A stretch of DNA of 64,000 nucleotides from Dryocola clanedunensis_A (GCA_038405435.1 JBBYHZ010000003.1), one strand, 5' to 3'. Positions 9,306 through 17,913 are shown, counted from the stretch's first letter. Program-made: numbers and translations. Notes: generated by a model not told the origin, from the letters alone.

Positions 9306-9340
9306 AAAATGGCCCTCATTGCATTGAGGGCCATTTTTTT
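9306..9340. terminator. Bidirectional terminator between ycaD and pflA
   Basis: A perfect 13-bp stem AAAATGGCCCTCA (9306-9318) / complement (9325-9337) with loop TTGCAT has T runs on the right and A runs on the left, so it can end both convergent transcripts. It abuts the pflA stop codon at 9339. Confidence 0.9.
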
Positions 9341-10079
9341 AATACATAACTTTGTGACCGTATTGTTCGAGAATGCCTTTCACACGCTCCATGGTCTCTT
9401 TCTTCGGCGGATGAACGCCATCCAGCTTGTACTCTTCGCCCATTGCCACCCACTTGTGCTTGCCCAGCTCGTGGTACGGCAGCAGTTCGATTTTCTCTAC
9501 GTTGCCCATATCGCGGGTGAATTCGCCCAGGCGGTGCGCGGAATCGTCATCGTCTGACCAGCCCGGCACGACCACGTAGCGGATCCAGACGTTGATGTTT
9601 TTCTTCGACAGATACTTAGCAAATTCCAGGGTGCGGTGGTTAGAGACGCCAACCAGGTTCTGGTGGATTTCATCGTTCATCTGTTTCAGATCGAGCATCA
9701 CAAGATCGGTCACTTCCAGCAGTTCATCAATTACCGGATCGTAGCGGCGAACAAAACCGTTGGTGTCGAGGCAGGTATGAATACCTTCTTTGTGGCAGGC
9801 GCGGAACCAGTCGCGCACAAACTCGGCCTGCAAAATGGCTTCGCCGCCGGAGGCGGTCACGCCGCCGCCGGAAGCATTCATAAAGTGGCGATAGGTCACC
9901 ACCTCTTTCATGAGCTCTTCCACGGTGATTTCGTTGCCGCCGTGCGTATCCCATGTATCACGGTTATGGCAGTACAGGCAGCGCATCAGGCAGCCCTGGA
10001 AGAAGGTGATAAAACGAATACCGGGGCCATCCACGGTACCGCATGATTCAAAGGAATGAATTCGGCCAATTACTGACAT
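9339..10079 (-). CDS. pflA: PflA, pyruvate formate-lyase activating enzyme (radical SAM)
   Basis: PflA uses a [4Fe-4S] cluster and S-adenosylmethionine to abstract a hydrogen from the PflB glycine and create the catalytic glycyl radical under anaerobic conditions. The 246-aa protein has the radical-SAM triad Cys30, Cys34 and Cys37 (CLMRCLYCHN) and the conserved start GRIHSFESCGTVDGPG. The ribosome site TGGAG is close to the ATG. It lies downstream of pflB on the same strand, separated by 326 bases containing the pflB terminator, an ERIC element and a leader hairpin, so it probably has its own promoter or depends on read-through. Confidence 0.98.
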   Translation of the reverse strand: MSVIGRIHSFESCGTVDGPGIRFITFFQGCLMRCLYCHNRDTWDTHGGNEITVEELMKEVVTYRHFMNASGGGVTASGGEAILQAEFVRDWFRACHKEGIHTCLDTNGFVRRYDPVIDELLEVTDLVMLDLKQMNDEIHQNLVGVSNHRTLEFAKYLSKKNINVWIRYVVVPGWSDDDDSAHRLGEFTRDMGNVEKIELLPYHELGKHKWVAMGEEYKLDGVHPPKKETMERVKGILEQYGHKVMY

Positions 10080-10100
10080 TGCGGTGTTTTCTCCAGTATT

Positions 10101-10122
10101 GGCGGATGTATTTACATCTGCC
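10101..10122 (-). promoter_or_regulatory. Leader hairpin upstream of pflA
   Basis: GGCGGATGTA (10101-10110) pairs with TACATCTGCC (10113-10122) with one G-U pair and a minimal TT turn. On the minus strand it sits about 10 bases upstream of the pflA ribosome site, so it may shape pflA mRNA stability or initiation. No function is demonstrated by sequence alone. Confidence 0.4.
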
Positions 10123-10161
10123 AGGTTGAGCGCGGTCTATGTCCAGAATGCCGCGTCGAAT

Positions 10162-10336
10162 CAGTTTTGCAGGATACCCGTCATACTTCAACCTGCAGGG
10201 GTGGTGGCTGCACTCCCTCACCCCACTCACTTACTTTAGTAAGCACCTGGGGATTTACTCCCTTGCCGTCTACCTGCAAATTGAATTATTTAGGGTACAA
10301 AATTTAACGTTATATAGCAGTTATCCTGCAAAACTG
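10162..10336. repeat. 15-bp perfect inverted repeat bracketing the ERIC element
   Basis: CAGTTTTGCAGGATA at 10162-10176 is repeated as its exact reverse complement at 10322-10336. The left arm shares its last bases with the left end of the ERIC element, while the right arm lies 24 bases beyond the right ERIC end. Removing the ERIC would leave a 15-bp stem with a loop of about 25 bases, suggesting ERIC inserted into an older hairpin. Confidence 0.8.
10175..10297. repeat. ERIC (IRU) element
   Basis: The segment runs from TACCCGTCATACTTCAA to TTGAATTATTTAGGGTA, imperfect inverted ends, and contains the characteristic core CTCACCCCACTCACTTAC followed by AAGCACCTGGGGAT. These correspond to the classical ERIC primer sites. 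Its length of about 123 bases is near the usual 127. It lies between pflB and pflA and would be transcribed by read-through from pflB. Confidence 0.9.
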
Positions 10337-10350
10337 GCTCTGACATAAGA

Positions 10351-10376
10351 AAAGGCCCCACCGAAGTGGAGCCTTT
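10351..10376 (-). terminator. Rho-independent terminator of pflB
   Basis: On the minus strand AAAGGCTCCAC pairs with GTGGGGCCTTT (one G-U) over a stable TTCG loop and ends in a T run. It is 30 bases after the pflB stop. Confidence 0.9.
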
Positions 10377-10405
10377 ATTCTACGCCTTTTCAGACAAACC
10401 GGGTA

Positions 10406-12688
10406 TTACATGGTTTGGGTGAAGGTACGGGTAATAACGTCCTGCTGCTGTTCTTTAGTCAGGGAGTTAAAACGTACGGCGTAACCGGAAACGCGGATGG
10501 TCAGCTGAGGATATTTCTCAGGGTGTTCCATCGCATCCAGCAGCATTTCACGGTTCATCACGTTCACGTTCAGGTGCTGACCACCTTCGATGGACGCTTC
10601 GTGGTGGAAGTAACCATCCATCAGACCCGCGAGGTTAGTTTTACGCACTTCGTCGTCTTTACCCAGCGCGTTTGGCACGATGGAGAAGGTATAAGAGATA
10701 CCATCTTTCGCGTAGGCAAACGGCAGTTTTGCAACGGAGGTCAGAGAGGCAACGGCACCTTTCTGGTCACGACCATGCATTGGGTTAGCACCTGGACCGA
10801 ACGGAGTACCTGCGCGACGGCCGTCTGGGGTGTTACCGGTTTTCTTACCATAAACCACGTTAGAGGTGATGGTCAGAACAGACTGAGTCGGGATAGCGTT
10901 ACGGTAAGTAGTCAGCTTCTGAATTTTCTTCATGAAACGTTCTACCAGGTCAACCGCGATGTCATCTACGCGAGGATCGTTGTTACCGAACATTGGGTAT
11001 TCGCCTTCGATTTCGAAGTCGGTCGCCAGACCATCTTCGTCACGAATTGGTTTAACTTTCGCGTATTTGATTGCGGACAGGGAGTCAGCAGCAACGGAAA
11101 GACCCGCGATACCACAAGCCATGGTGCGAACAACGTCACGGTCATGCAGAGCCATCAGAGACGCTTCGTAGCTGTACTTATCATGCATGTAGTGAATGAT
11201 GTTCAGCGCGGTGACGTACTGCTTAGCCAGCCAGTCCATGAAGTGGTCCAGGCGATCCAGCACGTTATCGTAGTCCAGAACGTCTGCGGTGATTGGCGCT
11301 TCTTTAGGACCAACCTGCATTTTCAGTTTTTCATCAACGCCGCCGTTGATGGCATACAGCATGGTTTTCGCCAGGTTAGCACGAGCACCGAAGAACTGCA
11401 TTTGCTTACCAACAACCATTGGGCTTACGCAGCAAGCGATAGCGTAGTCGTCGTTGTTGAAGTCAGGACGCATCAGATCGTCATTCTCATACTGCAGAGA
11501 AGAGGTATCGATGGAGACTTTAGCCGCGTATTTTTTGAAGTTCAGCGGCAGCTTTTCTGACCACAGGATGGTGATGTTCGGCTCCGGAGACGGCCCCATG
11601 GTGTACAGGGTGTTCAGGAAGCGGAAGCTGGATTTGGTGACCAGAGTACGGCCATCAACGCCCATCCCGGCGATAGATTCAGTTGCCCAGATTGGGTCAC
11701 CGGAGAACAGCTCATCGTACTCAGGGGTACGCAGGAAGCGAACCATACGCAGTTTCATGACCAGGTGGTCAATCATTTCCTGTGCGTCAGTTTCGGTGAT
11801 TTTGCCTGCTTTCAGGTCACGTTCGATGAAGGCATCCAGGAAGGTGGATACGCGACCGAAGGACATTGCAGCGCCGTTCTGAGATTTAACCGCAGCCAGG
11901 TAGCCGAAGTAAGTCCACTGAATAGCTTCCTGAGCGTTGGTTGCAGGACCAGAGATATCGCAGCCATATTTAGCAGCCATTTCTTTGATCTGACCCAGCG
12001 CACGGTGCTGTTCGGAGATCTCTTCACGCAGACGGATAGTCGCTTCCAGATCTTCACCGTTTTCCAGCTTGGTCTGCAGTGAGTTGAACTGAGCGAACTT
12101 GTCTTTCATCAGGAAGTCGATGCCGTACAGCGCTACGCGACGGTAGTCACCGATGATACGACCACGGCCATACGCATCTGGCAGACCGGTGATAACACCT
12201 GATTTACGGCAGTTCAGGATGTCTTTGGTGTAAACATCAAATACGCCCTGGTTGTGCGTTTTGCGGTATTCGGTGAAGATCTTCTTAAGCATTGGGTCGA
12301 GTTCACGACCGTATACTTTACAAGAACCTTCAACCATTTTGATGCCGCCAAACGGAATGATGGCACGTTTCAGAGGCGCATCAGTCTGCAGGCCCACGAT
12401 GGTTTCGAGGGACTTGTTGATGTAACCAGCATCATGGGAAGTGATGGTGGAAGCGAGGTCGGTATCGAAGTCAACAGGCGCGTGAGTGCGGTTTTCCTGT
12501 TTAACGCCTTCCATAACGTTGTCCCACAGCTTGGTAGTTGCGTCAGTCGCACCTGCCAGGAAGGACTCGTCGCCCTCGTAAGGGGTGTAGTTTTTCTGAA
12601 TGAAGTCACGTACGTTTACTTCATTCTGCCAGTCGCCTTTGGCAAAACCTTCCCAGGCTGTGGCTAACTTTTCATTAAGCTCGGACAT
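10406..12688 (-). CDS. pflB: PflB, pyruvate formate-lyase (formate acetyltransferase 1)
   Basis: PflB converts pyruvate and CoA to acetyl-CoA and formate during fermentation by a glycyl-radical mechanism. The 760-aa protein has the adjacent catalytic cysteines in ACCVSPMVV (about 419-420) and the C-terminal radical motif RVSGYAVRFN with Gly735. It is activated by PflA encoded downstream. focA is upstream with a 52-base gap, so focA-pflB form one transcript. The codon choice looks strongly biased to common codons, as expected for an abundant enzyme. Confidence 0.98.
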   Translation of the reverse strand: MSELNEKLATAWEGFAKGDWQNEVNVRDFIQKNYTPYEGDESFLAGATDATTKLWDNVMEGVKQENRTHAPVDFDTDLASTITSHDAGYINKSLETIVGLQTDAPLKRAIIPFGGIKMVEGSCKVYGRELDPMLKKIFTEYRKTHNQGVFDVYTKDILNCRKSGVITGLPDAYGRGRIIGDYRRVALYGIDFLMKDKFAQFNSLQTKLENGEDLEATIRLREEISEQHRALGQIKEMAAKYGCDISGPATNAQEAIQWTYFGYLAAVKSQNGAAMSFGRVSTFLDAFIERDLKAGKITETDAQEMIDHLVMKLRMVRFLRTPEYDELFSGDPIWATESIAGMGVDGRTLVTKSSFRFLNTLYTMGPSPEPNITILWSEKLPLNFKKYAAKVSIDTSSLQYENDDLMRPDFNNDDYAIACCVSPMVVGKQMQFFGARANLAKTMLYAINGGVDEKLKMQVGPKEAPITADVLDYDNVLDRLDHFMDWLAKQYVTALNIIHYMHDKYSYEASLMALHDRDVVRTMACGIAGLSVAADSLSAIKYAKVKPIRDEDGLATDFEIEGEYPMFGNNDPRVDDIAVDLVERFMKKIQKLTTYRNAIPTQSVLTITSNVVYGKKTGNTPDGRRAGTPFGPGANPMHGRDQKGAVASLTSVAKLPFAYAKDGISYTFSIVPNALGKDDEVRKTNLAGLMDGYFHHEASIEGGQHLNVNVMNREMLLDAMEHPEKYPQLTIRVSGYAVRFNSLTKEQQQDVITRTFTQTM

Positions 12689-12740
12689 TTAACACCTACC
12701 TTCTAATGTGGATTTCTTATTCCCTGCTGATGGACGGCAC

Positions 12741-13598
12741 TTAGTGCTTGTCGCCACCGCGCAGATAAATTACCCAGTATGTCAACCCAACCAACAAACC
12801 ACCGCCGATGATGTTCCCGATAGTGACCGGAATCAGGTTATCGGTGATGAAGTTCATAATGGTCAGATGAGAGAAATTGTCCGGAGACGACCCGACTGCG
12901 GTCCAGAATTCCGGGCTTGCGAAGTTACGTACTACGATACCCATAGGGATCATGAACATGTTTGCGATACTGTGCTCAAAGCCGCTGGCAACAAACATGG
13001 CGACCGGCAGTATCATAGCAAACATCTTGTCCATTAAACTGCGACCGGAGTAGCTCATCCAGACCGCCAGACAAACCATCAGGTTCGCAAGAATACCGAG
13101 GCACACGGCTTCGATAAACGTGTGGTGCATTTTATGGTCGGCGGTCTGCAGCACGTTCATGCCCCAGGCCCCGTTGTCGGTCATATACATACCTGACAGC
13201 CAGATAAGCAGCACAAACAGCAGTGCGCCAACCAGGTTACCGATATAAACGTTTACCCAGTTACGGGCCAGCTGTCCCCACGTGATACGACCGCTCGCCT
13301 TAGCGACGACAATCAGTACGGTGGAGGTGAAGAGGTCAGCCCCGCAGATAACGCAAAGAATCAAACCTAAAGAGAAGCATGTCCCGCCAATCAGCTTAGC
13401 GATACCAAAGGGGACGCCCGCGGTACCGGTAGTGGCGGTGATGTAGAAAACGAAGGCAATCGAGATGAATACGCCAGCGGTGATCGCTAAATAAAACGTA
13501 GTCAGCGGATGTTTTGTTGCTTTATAGACGCCAGCGTCTTCGGCAACTTTTGCCATGGCTGGAGGAAGTAATACTTCAAAAGGGTTGTCAGTTTTCAC
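12741..13598 (-). CDS. focA: FocA, formate channel
   Basis: FocA is a pentameric inner-membrane channel of the formate-nitrite transporter family that exports and imports formate made by PflB. The 285-aa protein has six hydrophobic segments and family motifs such as CGADLFTST and SGFEHSIANMF, which includes the pore histidine region. It starts with GTG (13598), with GAGAG upstream; this start reproduces the family N-terminus (MKTDNPFEVLLP). It is the first gene of the focA-pflB operon. Confidence 0.97.
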   Translation of the reverse strand: MKTDNPFEVLLPPAMAKVAEDAGVYKATKHPLTTFYLAITAGVFISIAFVFYITATTGTAGVPFGIAKLIGGTCFSLGLILCVICGADLFTSTVLIVVAKASGRITWGQLARNWVNVYIGNLVGALLFVLLIWLSGMYMTDNGAWGMNVLQTADHKMHHTFIEAVCLGILANLMVCLAVWMSYSGRSLMDKMFAMILPVAMFVASGFEHSIANMFMIPMGIVVRNFASPEFWTAVGSSPDNFSHLTIMNFITDNLIPVTIGNIIGGGLLVGLTYWVIYLRGGDKH

Positions 13599-13622
13599 AC
13601 TAACTCTCTCTTATTTATTCGG

Positions 13623-13671
13623 CGACGAGATACTAACAAAGCATTATAGAGTAAAATTTGACATGGATCAT
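13623..13671 (-). promoter_or_regulatory. Putative FNR-dependent promoter of focA-pflB
   Basis: TTGAC-ATGG-ATCAT (13658-13671) matches eight of ten FNR consensus positions. If FNR is centred at -41.5 the start falls at 13623, and the hexamer TAGTAT then sits exactly at -12 to -7 (13635-13630 on the minus strand). A second -10-like TATAAT is at 13648-13643. The geometry is seen; control by FNR is inferred from the known anaerobic induction of pfl. Confidence 0.6.
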
Positions 13672-13929
13672 ATCTCGCCAAGCTTATAGGCCTGTGAAAA
13701 GCAGGTGATTAGCCGACTTTTAACGTAAGTTTTTGATTATCCCAATAAAAATAAATTTTAATAATTATACGGTAATTTGAATTTTGCGAGCCACGCTCCT
13801 TTTCAAGGTTAATTAAAACGGAGTATTTCAAAATAATCGCAACATAATTTATAGATTAATCTTTAAATATGTCACCATTATTTAACTCGCGGATTACATA
13901 TGAAATTATTTTCGCCGCAATAAAAACAA
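13672..13929. other. AT-rich intergenic segment upstream of focA
   Basis: This stretch between the focA promoter and the ycaO terminator is conspicuously AT-rich, with many A/T runs. No ORF with a plausible ribosome site is visible. In E. coli the pfl locus has several far-upstream promoters and ArcA/IHF sites, so binding sites are likely here, but I cannot point to specific ones. Confidence 0.4.
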
Positions 13930-13948
13930 GGGGCAATTAAATTGCCCC
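13930..13948 (-). terminator. Terminator of ycaO
   Basis: A near-perfect palindrome GGGGCAATT-A-AATTGCCCC is followed on the minus strand by a TTGTTTTTA run. It is 48 bases after the ycaO stop. Confidence 0.75.
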
Positions 13949-13996
13949 GTAATATAGCGTAGAGAGGGCGATCGAATCACCCGAAACAGCTGATTG

Positions 13997-15760
13997 TTAG
14001 CTGGCCTGCCAGAAACGCGCCTTGGCACGCTGCAGCTTTTCATAGGCCGCTAACAGCGCCTGATGGGCAGGGAAGGCTTGCAGATCGTCGTCCACGGCCT
14101 GCAGACCGTAGAAGGCTGCTTCGCCGGAAAGCGCAGCGCTTGCCGCTTCAACGGTTTCTGCGCCGTACATACGAACGAAGGCGTTCAGATACTGTAGCGG
14201 TTCACGTTCCTCTTCCATAGCCAGCAGCAGAAGCGTTTGCAGGCAGCGGTAGTAATTAGCCCGTTCTGCGCTAAAGAGGGAGGCATTGAACTCCATCGTC
14301 CACTCGGTCCAGATTAGCGCCTGCTCGGTGTCACCGCCGGCCAGCGCCAGCATCGCCTTCAGTTCGCCGATGCGCAGCGTATACCAGCCGTTATCTTTAC
14401 CGGTTGCCAGACCCAGCAGCTCGCGCACGCGGGTAAAGTCATCGTGGCCTTCTTCATCCAGCTGAGAAATCAGATTGAGATAGTCCTGCTGCTCCCACTC
14501 GCTGCCCGGCAGGGCGAGAATAGTTTCACGCAGGTGATAGCCCATATTGTTGTTGGCTAACAGCAGGTCTTCAGCCGGATAGATATCCGACATGCCCGGC
14601 ACGATGATACGGCAGGCGTAAACATCCAGATGCTGATAATCCGCGATATAAACTTCCTGGTCTTCCGCATCAAAGATGGCCATCAGCGTGGCAAACTCTT
14701 CTTCCGTGGTGCCGGAGAAGCTCCAGTCAGCGAACGGATAATCTGCATCCTGCTTGAACATATCCCAGGAAATCAGGCCGCTTGAGTCGATAAAGTGGGT
14801 TTCAAGGTTGGCGTGCTCCGCAACTTCTTCGTCATCGAAGGTCGGCGGGGTAAACACATCCAGATCTTTCAGGCCACGGCCCTGCAGCAGCTCGGTCACC
14901 GTACGCTCCAGCGCAACGCCGAAGTCCGGGTGCGCGCCGAAAGAGGCGAAGCAGGTGCCGTTAGCCGGGTTGAACAACACGACGCAAATAACCGGGTATT
15001 TACCGCCGAGCGAGCCATCGTAGGCAAAGATCGGGAAGCCTTCCGCTTCAAGCGTGGCGATAGACTCGACAACGCCTGGGTAGCGAGCAAGCACTTCCTG
15101 CGGGATTTCCGGCAGGCTGATGCTTTCGGCGATAATTTTGTTCTTGATGTGACGCTCAAACACCTCTGACAGGCCCTGAACGCGCGCCTCGTTGGCGGTG
15201 TTACCAGCGGACATGCCGTTGGAGACGTACAAATTGCCGATAATATTCATAGGAATATAGACAGTTTGCTGATCCGACTGACGAGTGAACGGCAGGGCGC
15301 AGATACCACGCTCTTCGTTGCCCGACTGAAGGTCAATCAGCATACCAGCGGTCAGTTCGTTTTCAGGATCGTAAAACGCGCGCAGGCGATCGTCGAGAAT
15401 TCCTGCCGGCAGCTGCTCATCTTCCGGGATCGCAAACCATTTTTCGTTCGGGTAGTGCACGAATGGACCGTTAGCGATGGTTTTACCCAGCCAGAAGTCT
15501 GCGAAGAAATAGTTAGTGGACAGACGCTCGAAGTATTCGCCAAGCGCGGAAGCCAGAGCGGCTTTTTTAGTCGCACCCTTGCCGTTGGTAAAGCACAGCG
15601 CGCTGTCTTTATCACGAATATGCACGGACCAGACGTTGGGCACCGGATTCAGCCAGGAGGCCTCTTCAATATTAAAGCCGAGGTCGGCAAGCTGCTTCTG
15701 GAAGCGAGCGATGGAATCTTCCAGTGCGGCATCTTTGCCAGGAATAAAGGTTTGGGTCAT
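13997..15760 (-). CDS. ycaO: YcaO, ATP-binding YcaO-domain protein linked to ribosomal S12 methylthiolation
   Basis: The founding member of the YcaO family, whose relatives build azoline rings in peptides with ATP. In E. coli it is reported to assist RimO in beta-methylthiolation of ribosomal protein S12, but its chemistry is not settled. The 587-aa product has the YcaO domain in roughly the first 400 residues (for example SALCFTNGKGATKKAALASA and EVFERHIKNKI, which carry nucleotide-contact residues) and an alpha-helical C-terminal repeat region. Genes for a cyclodehydratase partner or precursor peptide are not nearby. It is conserved next to the focA-pflB locus. Confidence 0.95.
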   Translation of the reverse strand: MTQTFIPGKDAALEDSIARFQKQLADLGFNIEEASWLNPVPNVWSVHIRDKDSALCFTNGKGATKKAALASALGEYFERLSTNYFFADFWLGKTIANGPFVHYPNEKWFAIPEDEQLPAGILDDRLRAFYDPENELTAGMLIDLQSGNEERGICALPFTRQSDQQTVYIPMNIIGNLYVSNGMSAGNTANEARVQGLSEVFERHIKNKIIAESISLPEIPQEVLARYPGVVESIATLEAEGFPIFAYDGSLGGKYPVICVVLFNPANGTCFASFGAHPDFGVALERTVTELLQGRGLKDLDVFTPPTFDDEEVAEHANLETHFIDSSGLISWDMFKQDADYPFADWSFSGTTEEEFATLMAIFDAEDQEVYIADYQHLDVYACRIIVPGMSDIYPAEDLLLANNNMGYHLRETILALPGSEWEQQDYLNLISQLDEEGHDDFTRVRELLGLATGKDNGWYTLRIGELKAMLALAGGDTEQALIWTEWTMEFNASLFSAERANYYRCLQTLLLLAMEEEREPLQYLNAFVRMYGAETVEAASAALSGEAAFYGLQAVDDDLQAFPAHQALLAAYEKLQRAKARFWQAS

Positions 15761-15899
15761 CAGGGGTTCACTTTTGTCGTACGCAAAGCGCGCAATGATA
15801 CGGGTTTTAGCGGGCTGAGGCTATCCCAGGCCGCTTGCAGGCGAAGCTAGCATAACAGGCTATGCTTATGGTCAGTAACTGACTGTAATGGCGAAGAAA

Positions 15900-16592
15900 A
15901 TGAAGACATTTGATTTACAGCGTATGGCGTTTGATGAAATGCCCCCGGACTTCTTATGGGAAGTCGCCGTGCGCAGCGTTTATACCTTTATTCTTGTATT
16001 CCTGTTTTTAAAAATCACGGGCCGCCGCGGCGTGCGGCAGATGTCGCTTTTTGAAGTGCTGATTATCCTGACGCTGGGCTCGGCGGCGGGCGACGTAGCG
16101 TTTTATCATGATGTGCCGATGCTGCCGGTCTTTGTGGTCTTTATCACGCTAGCCTGCCTCTATCGTCTGGTTATGTGGCTGATGAGCCACAGTGAAAGAC
16201 TTGAACATCTCTTTGAAGGTAAGCCTGCCGTTATCATCGAAGAGGGGGAGCTTGCCTGGGAAAAAATGGAATCCCAGAATATGACGGAGTTTGAATTCTT
16301 TATGGAGCTGCGTCTGCACGGCGTGGAACATCTGGGCCAGGTGCGTCTGGCGATACTGGAAACTAACGGGCAGATAAGCGTCTATTTCTTCCCCGACCAT
16401 CTCGTCAGACCCGGCTTGTCCATCCTTCCAGAACCCTGCAATGAACGGTTTAAACAGGTTCCAGAAGATGGCGATTACGCCTGTATCCGCTGTAGTGAAG
16501 TGGTGACATTTAATGCCGGAGAAGATTTACCGTGCCCGCGCTGTGAACATCAGCAGTGGGTAAAAGCCTCTACCGCTAAGCGTGTGACCTGA
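15900..16592 (+). CDS. ycaP: YcaP, DUF421/YetF-like inner-membrane protein
   Basis: A 230-aa protein with about three hydrophobic segments in the first 100 residues, the conserved ITGRRGVRQMSLFE motif of the YetF/DUF421 family and a soluble C-terminal domain containing a CxxC...CPRC pair (CIRC and CPRC), suggesting metal binding. The function is unknown to me. An ATG four codons upstream (15888) is also possible; I prefer 15900 because MKTFDLQRMAFD matches the E. coli start. It is divergent from ycaO. Confidence 0.9.
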   Translation: MKTFDLQRMAFDEMPPDFLWEVAVRSVYTFILVFLFLKITGRRGVRQMSLFEVLIILTLGSAAGDVAFYHDVPMLPVFVVFITLACLYRLVMWLMSHSERLEHLFEGKPAVIIEEGELAWEKMESQNMTEFEFFMELRLHGVEHLGQVRLAILETNGQISVYFFPDHLVRPGLSILPEPCNERFKQVPEDGDYACIRCSEVVTFNAGEDLPCPRCEHQQWVKASTAKRVT

Positions 16593-16752
16593 CGGGGAAA
16601 ATAGGGCTTTTTGTAGCCGGGATGGTGAATTGTTTTGTGTGATGTGGCGCACATTACCCCCGGCTGTCTGATTAACCGTTGCAGCCTCTGCGAGTGAATG
16701 ATAAAACCGATGACGTAATAAAAACTTATTGCTAAAAGGTTGGTGAGGGGAA

Positions 16753-17838
16753 ATGGCTCAGGTATACAATTTTAGTTCTGGCCCGGCAATGCTGCCGGTC
16801 GAAGTGCTTCGTCGTGCACAGCACGACCTCTGTGACTGGAATGGTTTAGGCACCTCCGTTATGGAGATTAGCCACCGCAGTAAAGAGTTCATTCAGGTCG
16901 CGGAAGAGGCCGAACAGGATTTTCGCGATCTGCTGCAAATCCCCTCGAACTATAAAGTATTGTTCTGCCACGGCGGCGGACGCGGCCAGTTTTCAGCCTT
17001 ACCGTTAAACCTGCTGGGCGACAAAACAACGGCCGACTATATTGACGTCGGCTACTGGGCCCACAGCGCAATTAACGAAGCGCAAAAATACTGCTCGCCG
17101 GTCGTATTCGATGCCAAAACCACCGTTGATGGCCTGCGCGCTATCAAGCCGATGAGCGAATGGCAGGTTTCCGACAACAGCGCCTATCTGCACTACTGCC
17201 CGAATGAAACCATTGACGGCATAGCCATCCACGAAACGCCTGACTTTGGCGATACCGTGGTCACCGCCGACTTCTCCTCCACTATTCTGTCTCAGCCTCT
17301 GGATATCAGCCGTTTTGGCGTCATCTATTCCGGCGCGCAGAAAAATATCGGGCCTGCTGGCCTGACTATCGTTATCGTCCGCGAAGATCTGCTGGGTAAA
17401 GCCCATCAGGCCTGTCCTTCTATTATTGATTACACCGTGCTTAATGAAAACGACTCGATGTTCAATACGCCACCGACCTTCGCCTGGTATCTCTCCGGCC
17501 TGGTGTTCAAGTGGCTGAAAGAGCAGGGCGGCGTGAGCGCGATGGACAACATCAACCAGGCGAAGTCGGACCTGCTGTATGGCGTTATCGATAAGAGCGA
17601 CTTCTACCGAAACGATGTGGCTCCCGCTAACCGTTCACGCATGAACGTGCCGTTCCAGCTGGCGGACAGCGCGCTGGATAAACTCTTCCTGGAAGAGTCG
17701 TTCGCAGCAGGCTTGCATGCTCTGAAAGGCCACCGGGTTGTTGGCGGCATGCGTGCGTCAATCTATAACGCAATGCCGCTGGAAGGCGTGCAGGCGCTGA
17801 CTGATTTTATGGTTAACTTCGAACGTCGCCACGGTTAA
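16753..17838 (+). CDS. serC: SerC, phosphoserine/phosphohydroxythreonine aminotransferase
   Basis: A PLP enzyme that transaminates 3-phosphohydroxypyruvate for serine synthesis and a related intermediate for pyridoxine synthesis. The 361-aa protein begins MAQVYNFSSGPAMLP and includes SGAQKNIGPAGLT with the PLP-binding lysine, as in class V aminotransferases. It has a strong AGGGGAA ribosome site. aroA follows after 75 bases with a hairpin between, the conserved serC-aroA operon. The 160 bases upstream contain no other gene. Confidence 0.98.
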   Translation: MAQVYNFSSGPAMLPVEVLRRAQHDLCDWNGLGTSVMEISHRSKEFIQVAEEAEQDFRDLLQIPSNYKVLFCHGGGRGQFSALPLNLLGDKTTADYIDVGYWAHSAINEAQKYCSPVVFDAKTTVDGLRAIKPMSEWQVSDNSAYLHYCPNETIDGIAIHETPDFGDTVVTADFSSTILSQPLDISRFGVIYSGAQKNIGPAGLTIVIVREDLLGKAHQACPSIIDYTVLNENDSMFNTPPTFAWYLSGLVFKWLKEQGGVSAMDNINQAKSDLLYGVIDKSDFYRNDVAPANRSRMNVPFQLADSALDKLFLEESFAAGLHALKGHRVVGGMRASIYNAMPLEGVQALTDFMVNFERRHG

Positions 17839-17858
17839 GCCGGGCGCGTTGTATTTCT

Positions 17859-17890
17859 CCCCGCGGGCGATGCTCGCGGGGTTTATTTTG
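17859..17890 (+). terminator. Hairpin/attenuator between serC and aroA
   Basis: CCCCGCGGGC (17859-17868) pairs with GCTCGCGGGG (17872-17881, one G-U) and is followed by TTTATTTTG. It is a terminator-like stem inside the operon and probably lowers aroA transcription relative to serC. Confidence 0.75.
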
Positions 17891-17913
17891 TTTGATTTGA
17901 GAGTACATTCCCC

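Noticed and set aside
10415..11560. 381-codon open frame antisense to pflB
   Set aside because: Lies entirely opposite a highly biased, unmistakable pflB; long antisense frames are a by-product of its codon usage, and the translated sequence has no domain I recognise.
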